Positions 1 to 9,898 of a DNA stretch of 19,327 nt are shown piece after piece. Each line of letters opens with the position of its first letter. Positions within the stretch are counted from its first letter, which is position 1. Source of the DNA: an uncultured Eubacteriales bacterium (GTDB taxonomy: Bacteria > Bacillota > Clostridia > Christensenellales > Borkfalkiaceae); the NCBI GenBank assembly GCA_900545325.1, contig UQZE01000024.1:1-19327 (forward strand). The letters run 5' to 3'. The notes below the pieces were generated by a model that ran no database searches, was not told the origin of the DNA, and was given only the letters and a program-made list of their open reading frames with translations. The position numbers and the translations under genes are program-made.

Positions 1-755
1 GGCGCAGCGAGATACCCTATGCGCCAGCCCGTCATGGAATACGTCTTGCTCATGCCGTTGACGATAATGGTCTGCTCTTTCACTTTTTCGCTGTACTGCG
101 CCACGGAATAATGCTCCGCGCCGCCGTAAACGAGTTTTTCGTATATTTCATCGGCGATAACGTAAATGCCGCTCTCTTCGACGAATTTGGCTATTTCGCT
201 CACCTCCTCCCTGCTGTATACGGCGCCCGTGGGATTGTTGGGCGAATTGAAGATGAGGCATTTCGTTTTCGGCGTGCAAGCCTTTCTCAGATCGTCCGCC
301 GTAACTTTATAGCCGTTTTCCTTGCCCGCGGGAACATAGACGGTCTTGCCGCCGGCGAGCGCGATGAGTTCGGGATACGTCAGCCAGTAAGGCGAAGGGA
401 GGAGCACCTCGTCGCCCTCTTCCACGATCGCTTCGATGGCGTGATAGAGCGAACTTTTCGCACCCGAGGAAACGACGATCTGATCTTCCGTATAATCGAG
501 ACCGTTGTCCTTTTTGAACTTGGCGCAGACCGCCTTTTTGAGTTCGGGCATGCCCGAAGCGGGCGTATATTTCGTAAAGCCGATGTCGAGCGCCTTTTTC
601 GCCGCTTCGATAATGTAACCGGGGGTATTGAAATCGGGTTCGCCTGCGCCGAAACCGATGACAGAAATGCCTTCCGCTTTCATTTTTTTCGCTTTCGCCG
701 TAATCTCGAGCGTAAGCGAGGGCGCGATGTTTTTAACTCTTTTCGTGATTTCCAT
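1..755 (-). CDS. Class I/II PLP-dependent aminotransferase (aspartate aminotransferase-like), 3' end cut by window edge
   Basis: The first 251 residues are visible; the C-terminus lies beyond the left edge. The protein follows the fold-type I aspartate aminotransferase pattern of the AspB / Thermus type. It shows GAGEPDF near residue 36, SPYW at 121-124, SPNNPTG at 171-177, ADEIYE at 201-206 and the PLP-binding lysine K237 in SKTYSMTGWRIGY. In this family N174, D202 and Y205 contact the cofactor. It probably moves amino groups between aspartate or a related amino acid and 2-oxoglutarate in the cytoplasm; the substrate arginine near the C-terminus is not visible, so the exact substrate is open. 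The ATG at 755 has an AAGGAG site upstream and lies 18 bp after prfA, so it is likely the last-but-visible gene of the prmC-prfA operon. Confidence 0.9.
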   Translation of the reverse strand, partial: MEITKRVKNIAPSLTLEITAKAKKMKAEGISVIGFGAGEPDFNTPGYIIEAAKKALDIGFTKYTPASGMPELKKAVCAKFKKDNGLDYTEDQIVVSSGAKSSLYHAIEAIVEEGDEVLLPSPYWLTYPELIALAGGKTVYVPAGKENGYKVTADDLRKACTPKTKCLIFNSPNNPTGAVYSREEVSEIAKFVEESGIYVIADEIYEKLVYGGAEHYSVAQYSEKVKEQTIIVNGMSKTYSMTGWRIGYLAA

Positions 756-773
756 GGTGTTTCTCCTTAACGT

Positions 774-1850
774 TTATTCTTCGTCGCTGCCCGCGGCGAG
801 TTTAGCTTCTCTGTCTGCGATCTGCAGTGCGTTTACCATTTCCTCGATATCGCCCAGCATAAAGGTATCGAGCGTATAGAGCGTGCAGCCGATGCGGTGA
901 TCGGTAACCCTGCCCTGCGGGAAATTGTACGTTCTTATGCGTTCCGACCTGTCCCCCGTGCCGATCTGGGAACGGCGGTTGTCGGAATATTCTTTTTCGT
1001 ATCTGCTCTGGTAGTAATCGTAAAGGCGGCTCTTCATGATGCGCATCGCCTTTTCGCGGTTTTTGGTCTGCGAACGCTCGTCCTGGCACAATACGACGAT
1101 GCCCGTCGGCAGATGCGTCATGCGGATACAGGATTCCGTCTTGTTCACGTGCTGACCGCCCGCGCCGCTCGAACGGAGCGTATCTATTTTAAGATCCTTT
1201 TCTTCGATATTGACTTCCACGTCCTCCACTTCGGGGAGGACGGCGACGGTAGCGGTTGAGGTATGCACCCGCCCCTGCGATTCCGTTTCGGGCACGCGCT
1301 GCACGCGGTGCACCCCGCTTTCGTATTTCAGTTTGGAATAAACGCCCTTGCCGGAAATGGAAAAAACCACTTCCTTCATGCCGCCGAGTTCGGTGGCGTT
1401 GCTGTCCATATCCTCGCATTTCCAGCGGTTCTTTTCGGCGTATTTCAGATACATTTTGTAAAGTTCGTAGGCAAACAGGCCGGCTTCCTCGCCGCCCGCG
1501 CCCGCACGGATCTCTACTATGACGTTCTTGTCGTCGTTGGGATCTTTGGGAATGAGCAGAACGCGCAGTTCCGCGGCGATCTCTTCCAGCTTATCCTTGC
1601 AGGCATAAACCTCTTCGGAAAGCATTTCCTTCATTTCCCTGTCGGTTTCCGTTTCCAGCATTTCCTTAGCGGCAGCCTGTTCTTCGGAAACCTTTTTGTA
1701 TTCGAGGTATTTTTCCACCGTTTCCCGCATATCGGCGAGTTCTTTCGTGTAAGCTTTCCACTCGTCGATACGGGAAATCACCTCGTTATCGCCCGTCAGC
1801 TCGGTCAATTTGTTGTATCTTTCCAACATTTTATCGAGTTTTTTAAACAT
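774..1850 (-). CDS. prfA: Peptide chain release factor 1 (RF1)
   Basis: The 358-residue length matches bacterial RF1. It recognises UAA and UAG stop codons in the ribosomal A site and triggers peptide release. The codon-reading tripeptide P-x-T is present as PET at 187-189, in the context HRVQRVPETESQGR. The peptidyl-tRNA hydrolysis motif GGQ is at 231-233 within SSGAGGQHVNK. A P-x-T rather than SPF tripeptide separates RF1 from RF2. An in-frame TTG lies one codon upstream at 1853, but I chose the ATG at 1850 because it forms a TGATG overlap with the stop of the upstream PrmC fusion, which implies translational coupling. Q233 is the residue that PrmC methylates, so enzyme and substrate are produced from adjacent cistrons. 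Confidence 0.97.
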   Translation of the reverse strand: MFKKLDKMLERYNKLTELTGDNEVISRIDEWKAYTKELADMRETVEKYLEYKKVSEEQAAAKEMLETETDREMKEMLSEEVYACKDKLEEIAAELRVLLIPKDPNDDKNVIVEIRAGAGGEEAGLFAYELYKMYLKYAEKNRWKCEDMDSNATELGGMKEVVFSISGKGVYSKLKYESGVHRVQRVPETESQGRVHTSTATVAVLPEVEDVEVNIEEKDLKIDTLRSSGAGGQHVNKTESCIRMTHLPTGIVVLCQDERSQTKNREKAMRIMKSRLYDYYQSRYEKEYSDNRRSQIGTGDRSERIRTYNFPQGRVTDHRIGCTLYTLDTFMLGDIEEMVNALQIADREAKLAAGSDEE

Positions 1851-3649
1851 CAAAACACCGCCTTTACTATCCTGTCTTTTCCGCTGATGTCGCTAATGAT
1901 CTCCGCCTTTTCAAACAGCGCGGCGATATCCGCGGCCTGCCCCTCGCCGCATTCGGCGAAAAGTACGCCGCCCGCATTGATATGCGCGGGAACTTCCTCC
2001 GCGATGCGCCTGTAAAAGTCCAGTCCGTCCTCGCCGCCGTCGAGCGCGAGCACAGGCTCGAACTCCCTTATTTCCCGCTGCAGACTTTCGATGTCCGCGC
2101 GCTTGATATACGGCGGATTGGTTATGATGACGTCGAACTTCCTGCCCTGCAGATTTTCAAAGAGATCGCCCTTGATAAATTCTATATCCGCGCCGTTCAG
2201 CGCGGCGTTCTCCTGCGCAAGTTCTATCGCCTTGAGGGAAACGTCCGCCGCGGTTACCTTCGCGCCGCTTTTCTTCGCGACGGCCACTGCAATGGCGCCG
2301 CTGCCCGTGCAGAGATCGAGCACGCTCTTTTCTTCGTTTATCTCTTTGAGGGCGTGTTCGACAAGCTCTTCCGTTTCAAAGCGCGGAATGAGCGCGCGTT
2401 CGTCCACTTTTATCTTGTATCCGTAAAACTCGGTGTCGCCCACGCAGTACCAAAGCGGCCTGCCGCTCAGGCGTTCTTTCACGAGTTTATTTATCTTATC
2501 CACATATTTGGGCGTAACGACGGCATCGGAGTACACTTCTCCGCGCTTGACGCCGAGGGTTAGCGAAACGATCCATTCGGCCTCCGCCTCCTCTTCTATC
2601 CCCCCCGCTTTCAGGCGTTTTTTCACATCCTCCGTTACGTCCCTGCGTTTCTTTGCGGCGAGGAATTTTTCCGCGGGTATCGTCGGGTCGGCGTCCATTT
2701 CCATGACCTTGTTGAACGCCGTGATCGCGACTTCCAGCATATCCTCGTCCGGTTCCCGCGTGGTGATCTTCTGCAACAGCATGCCCGGCCACTTGAGAGG
2801 CAGAACGATCTTGGAATCGGTCTTTGCGAGCGCTTTCAAAAGCTCGTAGGAAAGTCCCGCAACCACGGGCAGAAGCGCTATTTTCAAAAGCACGCGCCAT
2901 ATCTTTTCTATTTCGATGCCGTACGCGCCGAAAATCGCTTCCACGGCGGCGAATACCAAAATGGAAATGACGATCACGAACACCATGAACGTCGTGCCGC
3001 AGCGGTCGTGTATACGCGAGCAGGTTTTCGCGTTCTCGGGCGTCAGAGGCAAGTCTTTTTCGTAACAGGCGATGGTTTTATGCTCCGCGCCGTGATACAT
3101 AAAAAGCCGCTTGACGTCTTTCATCAAGGAAATGAGCAATATATAGCCCACGAAGACGAGAATTTTAAATCCGCCCTCGATAAAGTTTTTCGCCACGATG
3201 GAAAATTCAAAATCGCCGCCTACAAGGAGTTCTATGCCCCGCCTGCACCAGATAGGCAGCAGTATGAACAGGGCCACCGCAAGCGCCACGCCCAGCAGGG
3301 CGGATATAAAGAGAATAACGCTCATGACGTTGATTTTAAACGTCTTTGCCAGCCATTTTTCAAACTTGGAAGGCTCGCTCTCGCCGAATACTTCCGCCGA
3401 ACGCATGAGCGTCTTCATGCCCGTTACGAGCGACGAAACGAAACTGACCACGCCGCGGATGATCGGGAAACGCAATATTTTTTTCTGTTTTTCGGGCGGC
3501 GTGAGGCGCACGCTCTCCGTGCGGATAATGCCGTCGGCGTCCCGCACGGCGGTCGCCATGGCGGTCCGCCCGCGCATCATGACGCCCTCCATGACGGCCT
3601 GCCCTCCCACCGAAGTCTTTTTAGCCTTTTTTTCCTTGCTTTTACTCAA
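1850..3649 (-). CDS. prmC: Fusion of DUF1385 membrane protein and PrmC release-factor glutamine methyltransferase
   Basis: This is a 599-residue two-part protein. Residues 1 to about 320 are a DUF1385 (YqhQ-like) domain: GGQAVMEGVMMR at 15-26, YHGAEHKT at 185-192, and hydrophobic segments near 108-135, 160-177, 219-243 and 253-272. Residues of about 335-599 are a full PrmC/HemK: a helical N-terminal part, IPRFETEELVE near 421, the SAM-binding DLCTGSGAIAV at 445-455 and catalytic NPPY at 511-514. PrmC uses SAM to N5-methylate the GGQ glutamine of release factors; the role of DUF1385 is unknown. The start is TTG at 3649, with a GAGAGGG site 7 nt upstream; the first internal ATG would remove the conserved GGQAVMEG block. 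It sits between rpmE and prfA, which it overlaps. The frame is continuous across the junction. Confidence 0.92.
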   Translation of the reverse strand: MSKSKEKKAKKTSVGGQAVMEGVMMRGRTAMATAVRDADGIIRTESVRLTPPEKQKKILRFPIIRGVVSFVSSLVTGMKTLMRSAEVFGESEPSKFEKWLAKTFKINVMSVILFISALLGVALAVALFILLPIWCRRGIELLVGGDFEFSIVAKNFIEGGFKILVFVGYILLISLMKDVKRLFMYHGAEHKTIACYEKDLPLTPENAKTCSRIHDRCGTTFMVFVIVISILVFAAVEAIFGAYGIEIEKIWRVLLKIALLPVVAGLSYELLKALAKTDSKIVLPLKWPGMLLQKITTREPDEDMLEVAITAFNKVMEMDADPTIPAEKFLAAKKRRDVTEDVKKRLKAGGIEEEAEAEWIVSLTLGVKRGEVYSDAVVTPKYVDKINKLVKERLSGRPLWYCVGDTEFYGYKIKVDERALIPRFETEELVEHALKEINEEKSVLDLCTGSGAIAVAVAKKSGAKVTAADVSLKAIELAQENAALNGADIEFIKGDLFENLQGRKFDVIITNPPYIKRADIESLQREIREFEPVLALDGGEDGLDFYRRIAEEVPAHINAGGVLFAECGEGQAADIAALFEKAEIISDISGKDRIVKAVF

Positions 3650-3670
3650 ACCGTTTCCCTCTCGCGATTT

Positions 3671-3707
3671 AAAAAAAACGACTTCAAGCGTAGAAAGACT
3701 TGAAGCC
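3671..3707 (-). terminator. Rho-independent terminator after rpmE
   Basis: On the minus strand CTTCAAG and CTTGAAG form a 7-bp stem, extended by a G-U and a G-C pair, followed by TCG and eight T. It begins about 11 bp after the rpmE stop and ends about 22 bp before the TTG start of the DUF1385-PrmC gene. That gene must therefore depend on read-through or on a promoter that I could not identify. Confidence 0.8.
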
Positions 3708-3718
3708 GATATTTTTGA

Positions 3719-3931
3719 CTATTGCTGATCGATACCGTATCTCTTGTTAAACTTATCTACTCGACCGCCGGTGTCAACAAGTTTCTGCTTGCCCGTGAAA
3801 AACGGATGACATTTGCTGCAAATTTCAACTTTGATGGTATCCGTATTTTTCGTCGAACCCGTTTTAAAGGTTTCGCCGCAAGCGCACACTACCGTAACTT
3901 CGTGATAATTCGGATGTACGTCTTTCTTCAT
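3719..3931 (-). CDS. rpmE: 50S ribosomal protein L31, zinc-binding type
   Basis: This 70-residue protein matches L31 along its whole length: MKKDVHPNYHEV at the start, CSKCHPFFTG in the middle and GGRVDKFNKRYG at the end. L31 sits on the large subunit near the central protuberance and bridges to the small subunit. The four zinc ligands C16, C18, C38 and C41 are all present, so this is the zinc-containing (C+) form that zinc-starved cells often replace with a zinc-free paralogue. An AGAGGTGA ribosome site lies just upstream of the ATG at 3931. A near-consensus promoter precedes it and a terminator follows it, so it is probably transcribed mainly on its own. Confidence 0.97.
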   Translation of the reverse strand: MKKDVHPNYHEVTVVCACGETFKTGSTKNTDTIKVEICSKCHPFFTGKQKLVDTGGRVDKFNKRYGIDQQ

Positions 3932-3996
3932 AAGATTTCACCTCTTTATTTCTTTATTTAACCTTTCTACTTTGCCTGTTTGAAGATTTCTTAAAG

Positions 3997-4025
3997 ATTA
4001 TATAATATTTTTTTATTTTAGTCAA
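3997..4025 (-). promoter_or_regulatory. Sigma-A promoter of rpmE
   Basis: Minus strand: -35 TTGACT (4020-4025), 17-bp A/T-rich spacer, -10 TATAAT (3997-4002). This is a near-perfect housekeeping promoter, about 65 bp upstream of the rpmE start codon. Confidence 0.88.
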
Positions 4026-4071
4026 CAATTTACGCGCCGATGTCCGAAAAAATTTTACTTGCGCGAATTAC

Positions 4072-4100
4072 TTGATTTATTTTACCTTTTAGAGTATACT
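4072..4100 (+). promoter_or_regulatory. Sigma-A promoter of the dehydrogenase-like gene
   Basis: -35 TTGATT (4072-4077), 17-bp spacer, -10 TATACT (4095-4100). The expected transcript start is near 4107, about 50 nt before the ATG at 4158. It is divergent from the rpmE promoter with about 46 bp between the two -35 boxes. Confidence 0.8.
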
Positions 4101-4157
4101 TGAAACTGTCAAACACCGCGGATATGCTTGTAATTCCGCGTGTGAAACGGAGGTATT

Positions 4158-5174
4158 ATGCAAGGTTGGCACATCGTCGGCGCGAAACAGGTGGAAGACA
4201 AAACGATAGAAGAGTCGTTTGATTCCACTACGGAAACCAAGGTAATGGTATCGAAAGCGCTCGTTTCTCTGACGGACGCGCTCCATTTCGTAAAAGGCGA
4301 ACCGCTGAACATCGTGCCCGGCGCTTACGGCATAGGCATCGTCAGCGAACCGGGACAGAATCTGTTCGACTTAAAACAGGGCACGCGGGTATACATCAGT
4401 CCCACGCTCCCCTGTAAAAAATGTTTCAGCTGCAGCAACAACGAGCCGAACAAATGCTCCGACTTACAGTTCGCGGGCGAAAACTTCAACGGCTTTTTAA
4501 GGAATTTCGTCACAATGGATTCCACTAACCTCTACTACCTGCCCGAAAGCGTTTCGGACAACGACGCGCTGTTCATCGAACACATTTCCCTTTCCCTTTC
4601 CATTATCGACAAGCTCGACATACAGAAGGGCGACCACATCGCGATCCTGGGCGCGAACAATTTCGGCAACATTCTCAGCCAGCTGCTCATTTATTATCAG
4701 GCCGTCCCCATTCTGATCGACGTGGACGAAGAGAATATACAGGCCGCCAAAAACTGCGGTATCTATTATACTTTGGGCGAAAGCGACAACTGGGTGAAGG
4801 AAGTAGCCGCCATCACGGGCGGCAGAATGGCGAAGAGCGTGGTCTACATTTCGGACTCCGATATCGCCCCCAAAAGCGCTTTTATGCTCGCGGGCTACAA
4901 CGCGCACGTGGCTTTTACCGGGCTTTCCGGCAAAAACGCTTCGGTGTCGTTCACAAACGCCATCAAAAAACAACTCGTGGTACATTCCATCAACACGGGT
5001 TACGGATACATTTCCTCGAGCATCAACCTTATCGCGAACAAAGCCTGCAATCTGAAAAAGCTCAAATTCGAGGAAACGGTCTACGCCGAAGTGCCGAACG
5101 CGCTCAAAAACATGGCGGACAGGCTGGAAAACAATGAAAAAATTTACGATACGATCGTAAAGATATCCGACTGA
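4158..5174 (+). CDS. Medium-chain (zinc alcohol) dehydrogenase-like protein lacking the catalytic zinc ligands
   Basis: The 338 residues follow the medium-chain dehydrogenase layout: an N-terminal catalytic-type domain and a Rossmann domain from about 155. The structural zinc lobe is intact with C86, C89, C92 and C100. The catalytic zinc site is not: the usual C-G-T-D is S37-L38-T39-D40, and the usual G-H-E is G55-A56-Y57. The cofactor loop is the unusual GANNFG at 165-170, followed by LIDVD, whose acidic residue fits NAD better than NADP. It may be a zinc-independent reductase, a binding protein or a pseudoenzyme; I cannot tell which. GGAGG lies only 4 nt before the ATG, a short spacing, but no better start is visible. 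It is a single-gene unit with its own promoter and terminator. Confidence 0.85.
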   Translation: MQGWHIVGAKQVEDKTIEESFDSTTETKVMVSKALVSLTDALHFVKGEPLNIVPGAYGIGIVSEPGQNLFDLKQGTRVYISPTLPCKKCFSCSNNEPNKCSDLQFAGENFNGFLRNFVTMDSTNLYYLPESVSDNDALFIEHISLSLSIIDKLDIQKGDHIAILGANNFGNILSQLLIYYQAVPILIDVDEENIQAAKNCGIYYTLGESDNWVKEVAAITGGRMAKSVVYISDSDIAPKSAFMLAGYNAHVAFTGLSGKNASVSFTNAIKKQLVVHSINTGYGYISSSINLIANKACNLKKLKFEETVYAEVPNALKNMADRLENNEKIYDTIVKISD

Positions 5175-5179
5175 AATAA

Positions 5180-5208
5180 GAGCGCTCCCCCGCGGGAGCG
5201 CTCGTTTT
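5180..5208 (+). terminator. Rho-independent terminator of the dehydrogenase-like gene
   Basis: A perfect 10-bp stem, GAGCGCTCCC (5180-5189) with GGGAGCGCTC (5194-5203), a 4-nt loop and then GTTTT. It starts 5 bp after the TGA stop. Confidence 0.85.
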
Positions 5209-5210
5209 AT

Positions 5211-5240
5211 AAAAAAGCCGCGAAGATTTTCGCGGCTTTT
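5211..5240. terminator. Bidirectional terminator between the dehydrogenase-like gene and gyrA
   Basis: A 12-bp stem, AAAAGCCGCGAA (5213-5224) with its complement at 5229-5240 and loop GATT. There is a T run on either strand, six T on the minus side. It can end gyrA transcripts from the right and catch read-through from the left. Confidence 0.85.
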
Positions 5241-5258
5241 CGTTTATTCGTTTATTTA

Positions 5259-7793
<2,535 letters not shown>

Positions 7794-7808
7794 TTTATAT
7801 CTCCGCCT

Positions 7809-9719
7809 TTATACGTCGAGTTCGGTAACGAGCTTCGCGTTTTCTTCTATGAACGCGCGCCGCAGTTCGGGTTTTTCGCCCATGAGCACGGAGAACATCT
7901 CGTTCGCCTCCACCGCGTCCTCCATGGTAACTTTCAGCATGGTGCGCGTTTCGGGATTCATGGTCGTTTCCCAAAGCTGTTCGGGATTCATTTCGCCGAG
8001 GCCTTTATAGCGCTGGATGTCGCATTTGCCGACCTCCGCCAGGTAATCCTGCAGCTCTTTATCGGAATAAAGGTATTTTTCCGACTTGCCCTTGGTAGCC
8101 TTATAGAGCGGCGGCTGCGCGATATAAACGTGCCCGTGTTCGATAAGCGGCCGCATGAAACGGAAAAAGAAAGTCAGAAGAAGTATTCTGATATGACTGC
8201 CGTCCACGTCCGCGTCGGTCATGCAGATGATGCGGTCGTAGCGCAGTTTGCTCTCGTCGAAATCGTCGAGCATCCCGCCGCCGAACGCCGTGATCATGCT
8301 TTTGATCTCCTCGTTTTCCAGAACTTTGTTCACGCGCACTTTCTCCACGTTGAGGATTTTGCCTCTCAGCGGCAGAATGGCCTGAAAGCGCCTGTCGCGC
8401 CCCTGTTTGGCGCTGCCGCCTGCGGAATCGCCCTCCACGAGGTAGATCTCACAGTATTCCGGATTTTTCTCCGAACAATCCGCCAGCTTGCCCGGCAGCG
8501 TGGTGCTTTCGAGCGCGCCCTTTCTGCGCGTGCTCTCCCGCGCCTGCCGCGCGGCCTCTCTCGCCCGCTGCGCCGTCAGGCAGCGCATCAAAAGCTCCTT
8601 CGTAACGGCGGGATTTTCCTCCAGAAACGTGCCGAATTTTTCGGTCATGGCGCGGGAAACGAGCGTTCTCATCTCGCTGTTGCCGAGCTTTGTTTTCGTC
8701 TGCCCCTCGAACTGCGGTTCGGTCAGCTTGACGGACACGACGGCGGAAATACCCTCGCGCACGTCCTCGCCCGAAACCTTATCGTCGTTTTTCAAAACGC
8801 CGATGCGCTTACCCGCGTCGTTCACGATCTTGGTCAGCGAATTTTTGAACCCCTCGAGGTGAGCGCCGCCCTCCTCGGTGTTGATGTTGTTCGCGAAGGA
8901 ATAGACGTTTTCCGCATAGGAATCGTTGTACTGCACGGCGACTTCTATCTCGTTGTCTCCGAAAAACTCGTCGAAATAAAACGGCTTTTCAAAGAGCGTA
9001 TCTTTATTGCGGTTGAGGTCTTCCACAAAGTGCGCGATACCGCCTTCATAGCAGAAAGAGTCCCTTTTTTCCTGCTCGGCGCGCTTATCCTCCATATTGA
9101 TCTTCAACCCCTTATTGAGGTAGGCGAGCTCGCGCAGCCTCGTCTTTATGGTATCGTAGTTAAACACGATGCTTTCGAATATCTCGTCGTCGGGATAGAA
9201 GGTAACCTTCGTACCCGTGATATCGGCTTCGCCTATCACCTTGAGAGGAGCCTGCGGCACGCCCCTGTTATAGACCTGTTTGAAATGCTTGCCGTCCTGA
9301 AAGACCTCCACTTCCAGCCATTCGGAAAGCGCGTTGACGACCGAAAGGCCCACGCCGTGCAGGCCGCCCGAAATCTTGTATCCGCCGCCGCCGAATTTGC
9401 CGCCCGCGTGGAGCTTTGTGAGCACGACCTCCACCGCCGAGATCTTTTCCGTATGGTGCATGGCCGTGGGGATACCGCGGCCGTTGTCCTGCACCGTGCA
9501 GGAACCGTCCGAATTGATCGTAACGGTTATCGTATCGCAGTAGCCGCTCAGCGCCTCGTCTATCGAGTTGTCGACGATCTCCTGCACCAAATGATGGAGG
9601 CCCTTCAAATCCGTCGAGCCGATATACATTCCCGGACGTTTTCTGACGGGATCCAGCCCTTCGAGGACCTGTATCTGCTGCTCGCCGTAATTTTGTTCCA
9701 CCTTTCTTTTCTCTTCCAT
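7809..9719 (-). CDS. gyrB: DNA gyrase subunit B
   Basis: The 636 residues are the ATPase half of gyrase. The GHKL ATP site shows QEIVDNSIDEA (E47 and N51), DNGRGIP at 78-84 and GGLHGVG near 118. The TOPRIM metal-binding motifs are LVEGDSAGG and DADVDGSHI, followed by the usual C-terminal KGLGEMNPEQLWETTMNP block. Its length fits the Gram-positive type, without the insertion found in many proteobacterial GyrB. The reading frame stays open upstream to about 9989, but the start is the ATG at 9719: it gives the family's normal N-terminus, has GGAG 6 nt upstream, and a promoter lies at 9756-9784. It is the first gene of the gyrB-gyrA operon. Confidence 0.98.
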   Translation of the reverse strand: MEEKRKVEQNYGEQQIQVLEGLDPVRKRPGMYIGSTDLKGLHHLVQEIVDNSIDEALSGYCDTITVTINSDGSCTVQDNGRGIPTAMHHTEKISAVEVVLTKLHAGGKFGGGGYKISGGLHGVGLSVVNALSEWLEVEVFQDGKHFKQVYNRGVPQAPLKVIGEADITGTKVTFYPDDEIFESIVFNYDTIKTRLRELAYLNKGLKINMEDKRAEQEKRDSFCYEGGIAHFVEDLNRNKDTLFEKPFYFDEFFGDNEIEVAVQYNDSYAENVYSFANNINTEEGGAHLEGFKNSLTKIVNDAGKRIGVLKNDDKVSGEDVREGISAVVSVKLTEPQFEGQTKTKLGNSEMRTLVSRAMTEKFGTFLEENPAVTKELLMRCLTAQRAREAARQARESTRRKGALESTTLPGKLADCSEKNPEYCEIYLVEGDSAGGSAKQGRDRRFQAILPLRGKILNVEKVRVNKVLENEEIKSMITAFGGGMLDDFDESKLRYDRIICMTDADVDGSHIRILLLTFFFRFMRPLIEHGHVYIAQPPLYKATKGKSEKYLYSDKELQDYLAEVGKCDIQRYKGLGEMNPEQLWETTMNPETRTMLKVTMEDAVEANEMFSVLMGEKPELRRAFIEENAKLVTELDV

Positions 9720-9755
9720 TGAACGCTCCGATTTTCTGTAAATTTTTATGGTTAT

Positions 9756-9784
9756 ATTATAGCATATTTTTCCCCTTTTGAAAA
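9756..9784 (-). promoter_or_regulatory. Promoter of the gyrB-gyrA operon (extended -10)
   Basis: Minus strand: -35 TTTTCA (9779-9784), 17-bp spacer, -10 TATAAT (9756-9761) preceded by TGC, an extended -10. The -35 is a weak match at 4 of 6. The expected start lies about 30 nt before the gyrB ATG. The palindrome at 9799-9820 lies just upstream. Confidence 0.8.
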
Positions 9785-9798
9785 GCGTTTTCGCCTCC

Positions 9799-9820
9799 TT
9801 AAAACTATTTATAGTTTTAA
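9799..9820. repeat. Perfect 22-bp palindrome between gyrB and the zinc-knuckle gene, operator candidate
   Basis: The arms TTAAAACTAT and ATAGTTTTAA are exact complements around a central TT. The element lies 15 bp upstream of the gyrB -35 and about 65 bp upstream of the divergent ribosome site. It is not followed by a T run suited to termination, so a binding site for a dimeric protein is the more likely role. It also contains TATAGT (9810-9815), a possible -10 for the plus-strand gene, although no good -35 precedes it. Confidence 0.55.
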
Positions 9821-9884
9821 CGGTAAACTTTTTCTTCGACGCGACGGGAATAAAGGCGCAAATTTCCGCACATACTGAAATTGC

Positions 9885-9890
9885 AAGGAG
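9885..9890 (+). promoter_or_regulatory. Ribosome binding site that decides the start of the zinc-knuckle gene
   Basis: AAGGAG ends 2 nt before the ATG at 9893 and 8 nt before the in-frame ATG at 9899. Only the second spacing is usual, so the second ATG is the likely start. Confidence 0.75.
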
Positions 9891-9898
9891 AAATGCGT

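Noticed and set aside
3772..3777. TTGACA on the minus strand inside rpmE as a -35 box for the prmC operon
   Set aside because: No -10-like hexamer lies 15-19 bp downstream; the bases simply encode part of the conserved L31 sequence.
9893..9898. First ATG of the zinc-knuckle gene as the start
   Set aside because: Only 2 nt separate it from AAGGAG, too close for efficient initiation; the ATG at 9899 has 8 nt.
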